From contig CAVWFR010000002.1 of the NCBI GenBank assembly GCA_963754305.1, positions 1 through 64,000 on the forward strand: 64,000 nucleotides of DNA, read 5' to 3'. The translations under genes and the position numbers were made by a program. Origin of the DNA: DATEDA01 sp963754305 (GTDB lineage Bacteria; Pseudomonadota; Gammaproteobacteria; Burkholderiales; SG8-39). The notes beneath the pieces were generated by a model, which made no database searches, was not told the DNA's origin, and saw only the letters and a program-made list of their open reading frames with translations. Shown piece after piece: positions 63,277 through 64,000 of the stretch (position 1 is the first letter of the stretch; each line of letters starts with the position of its first letter).

Positions 63277-63759
63277 TCAGCCGAGCCGGGTGAGGATCGC
63301 CGCGACGAGCGCCTCCGCGCTCGTGTCGATGTCCGCGACGATCGCGTCCGAGGGCTCCTCGAGCGCCGCGAACTGCGAGTCGAGGAGCGCCGGGTTCATG
63401 AAGTGACCGCTCCGGGCCGCAAGGCGCGAGGCGATCAGCGGCTTGGCTCCGCGGAGGTAGACCAGCCGTAAATCGGCGAGGCCGGCGGCAAGATGTTCGC
63501 GGTACTGCTGCTTCAGGGCGGAGCAGCCGAGGACTGCGCACTTGCCGGCAGCGACGTGTTGGCGGAGCAGCGCATTCAAGCGCATCAGCCACGGCAGGCG
63601 ATCGTCGTCGGTGAGCGGAACGCCCGAACGCATCTTCGCGACGTTCGCGGCCGGGTGGTAATCGTCGGCGTCGAAGAAGTCGCAGCCGAGCTCGCGTGCG
63701 AGGAGACGGCCGATCGTGGTCTTGCCGACGCCGGTGACGCCCATCACGATGACGATCAT
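63277..63759 (-). CDS. gntK: Gluconokinase, GntK type
   Basis: A 160-residue P-loop kinase that phosphorylates gluconate to 6-phosphogluconate. Walker A is MGVTGVGKTTIG at the N-terminus, DADDYHPAANVAKMRSGVPL binds the substrate, and LTDDDRLPWLMRLN is a family block. VLGCSALKQQYREHL is the other hallmark. Length is normal. The ATG begins the P-loop strand MIVIVMG; an upstream open frame has no ribosome site. It is adjacent to the class II aldolase gene, suggesting sugar-acid metabolism. Confidence 0.92.
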   Translation of the reverse strand: MIVIVMGVTGVGKTTIGRLLARELGCDFFDADDYHPAANVAKMRSGVPLTDDDRLPWLMRLNALLRQHVAAGKCAVLGCSALKQQYREHLAAGLADLRLVYLRGAKPLIASRLAARSGHFMNPALLDSQFAALEEPSDAIVADIDTSAEALVAAILTRLG

Positions 63760-63863
63760 CGTCCGCTCGCGATCTCCGCAATCATCGGTACGGATTCTAG
63801 CCGCGGCACCGGGGAGCATGAGCAGACGAACGGCACCGTCGCGCGGTGGGCCGCAACGCGCGC

Positions 63864-64000
63864 CTACTTGATCGTCCAGAAGTAGATCCAGTCGTTCCCG
63901 AGTCGCAAGGTGCGCTCGGGCTTCCAGTCATCGCCCATCGAGAAATCGTGCGAGACCACTCTCGTGCCCGGCTTGAGATCGCGCATGAGCTTCGGCTTGA
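63864..64000 (-). CDS. C-terminal fragment of a methyltransferase-like protein
   Basis: The last 45 codons of a gene that enters from the right edge. LMRDLKPGTRVVSHDFSMGD, then WKPERTLRLG, then WIYFWTIK is the tail of the class I SAM-dependent methyltransferase-like proteins found near exported proteins. The 5' end is outside the window, so the family is likely but the function is not determined. Confidence 0.6.
   Translation of the reverse strand, partial: KPKLMRDLKPGTRVVSHDFSMGDDWKPERTLRLGNDWIYFWTIK

Overview
The window is high-GC DNA with the gene content of a betaproteobacterium, most likely a member of the Burkholderiales. The main reason is five Bug/TctC-type periplasmic binding proteins (one cut by the left edge), mixed with LysR and NtrC-type regulators, a complete Liv branched-chain amino acid ABC transporter, and many orphan catabolic genes. 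No rRNA, plasmid or phage replication genes, or CRISPR array was seen. At least three genes (a Crp/Fnr regulator, an M23 peptidase and dsbD) need one reading-frame change to be complete. The sequence may therefore carry single-base indel errors or contain real decay.

Layout. 0-9 kb: catabolic genes (N-acyl-D-amino-acid deacylase, FAD dehydrogenase of the 3-ketosteroid type, DapA-like aldolase) each with a Bug receptor, then a frameshifted Crp/Fnr gene and a LysR gene. 9-12.2 kb: decayed mobile DNA, made of a truncated quinone-oxidoreductase remnant, a 160-bp MITE-like element, a small phage-like ORF and an intact IS1182-family element. 12.2-19.7 kb: stress genes (quinol nitric oxide reductase, KatG, AdhP, UspA) with a tRNA-like sequence. 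19.7-20.5 kb: a group II intron RNA with no reverse transcriptase. 20.7-25.6 kb: a LuxR-type protein with a degenerate hydrolase domain, an FAD monooxygenase, a Bug receptor and a luciferase-like oxidoreductase. 25.7-30.4 kb: livKHMGF. 31-33.3 kb: a sigma-54 activator and an amidohydrolase.

33.3-46.1 kb is the most unusual part. Eleven genes lie on one strand, mostly tightly spaced. They encode a lytic-transglycosylase-like protein, an M15 DD-carboxypeptidase-like protein, two M23 endopeptidase-like proteins, two peptidoglycan-binding-like domains, an HEVGH metalloprotease-like protein, an alpha-oxoamine-synthase-like PLP enzyme, two large or cysteine-containing unknowns, and two paralogous glycine-zipper proteins. 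None of the wall-acting proteins has a visible Sec or Tat signal. Several instead begin with Asp/Glu/Phe-rich leaders. I read this as an uncharacterised system that delivers or deploys cell-wall hydrolases; the delivery route is not visible in the window.

46.9-64 kb returns to ordinary metabolic genes: a molybdopterin oxidoreductase, a Tat-exported nicotinamidase-like protein, an acyl-CoA synthetase, a redoxin plus DsbD pair, a metal-dependent hydrolase, a translationally coupled Bug/YtkA-like/MauG-like trio, a DsbA-type isomerase, an MFS transporter, a DUF218 protein, a spermidine-synthase-like protein, a class II aldolase and gluconokinase. A methyltransferase-like C-terminus is cut by the right edge.
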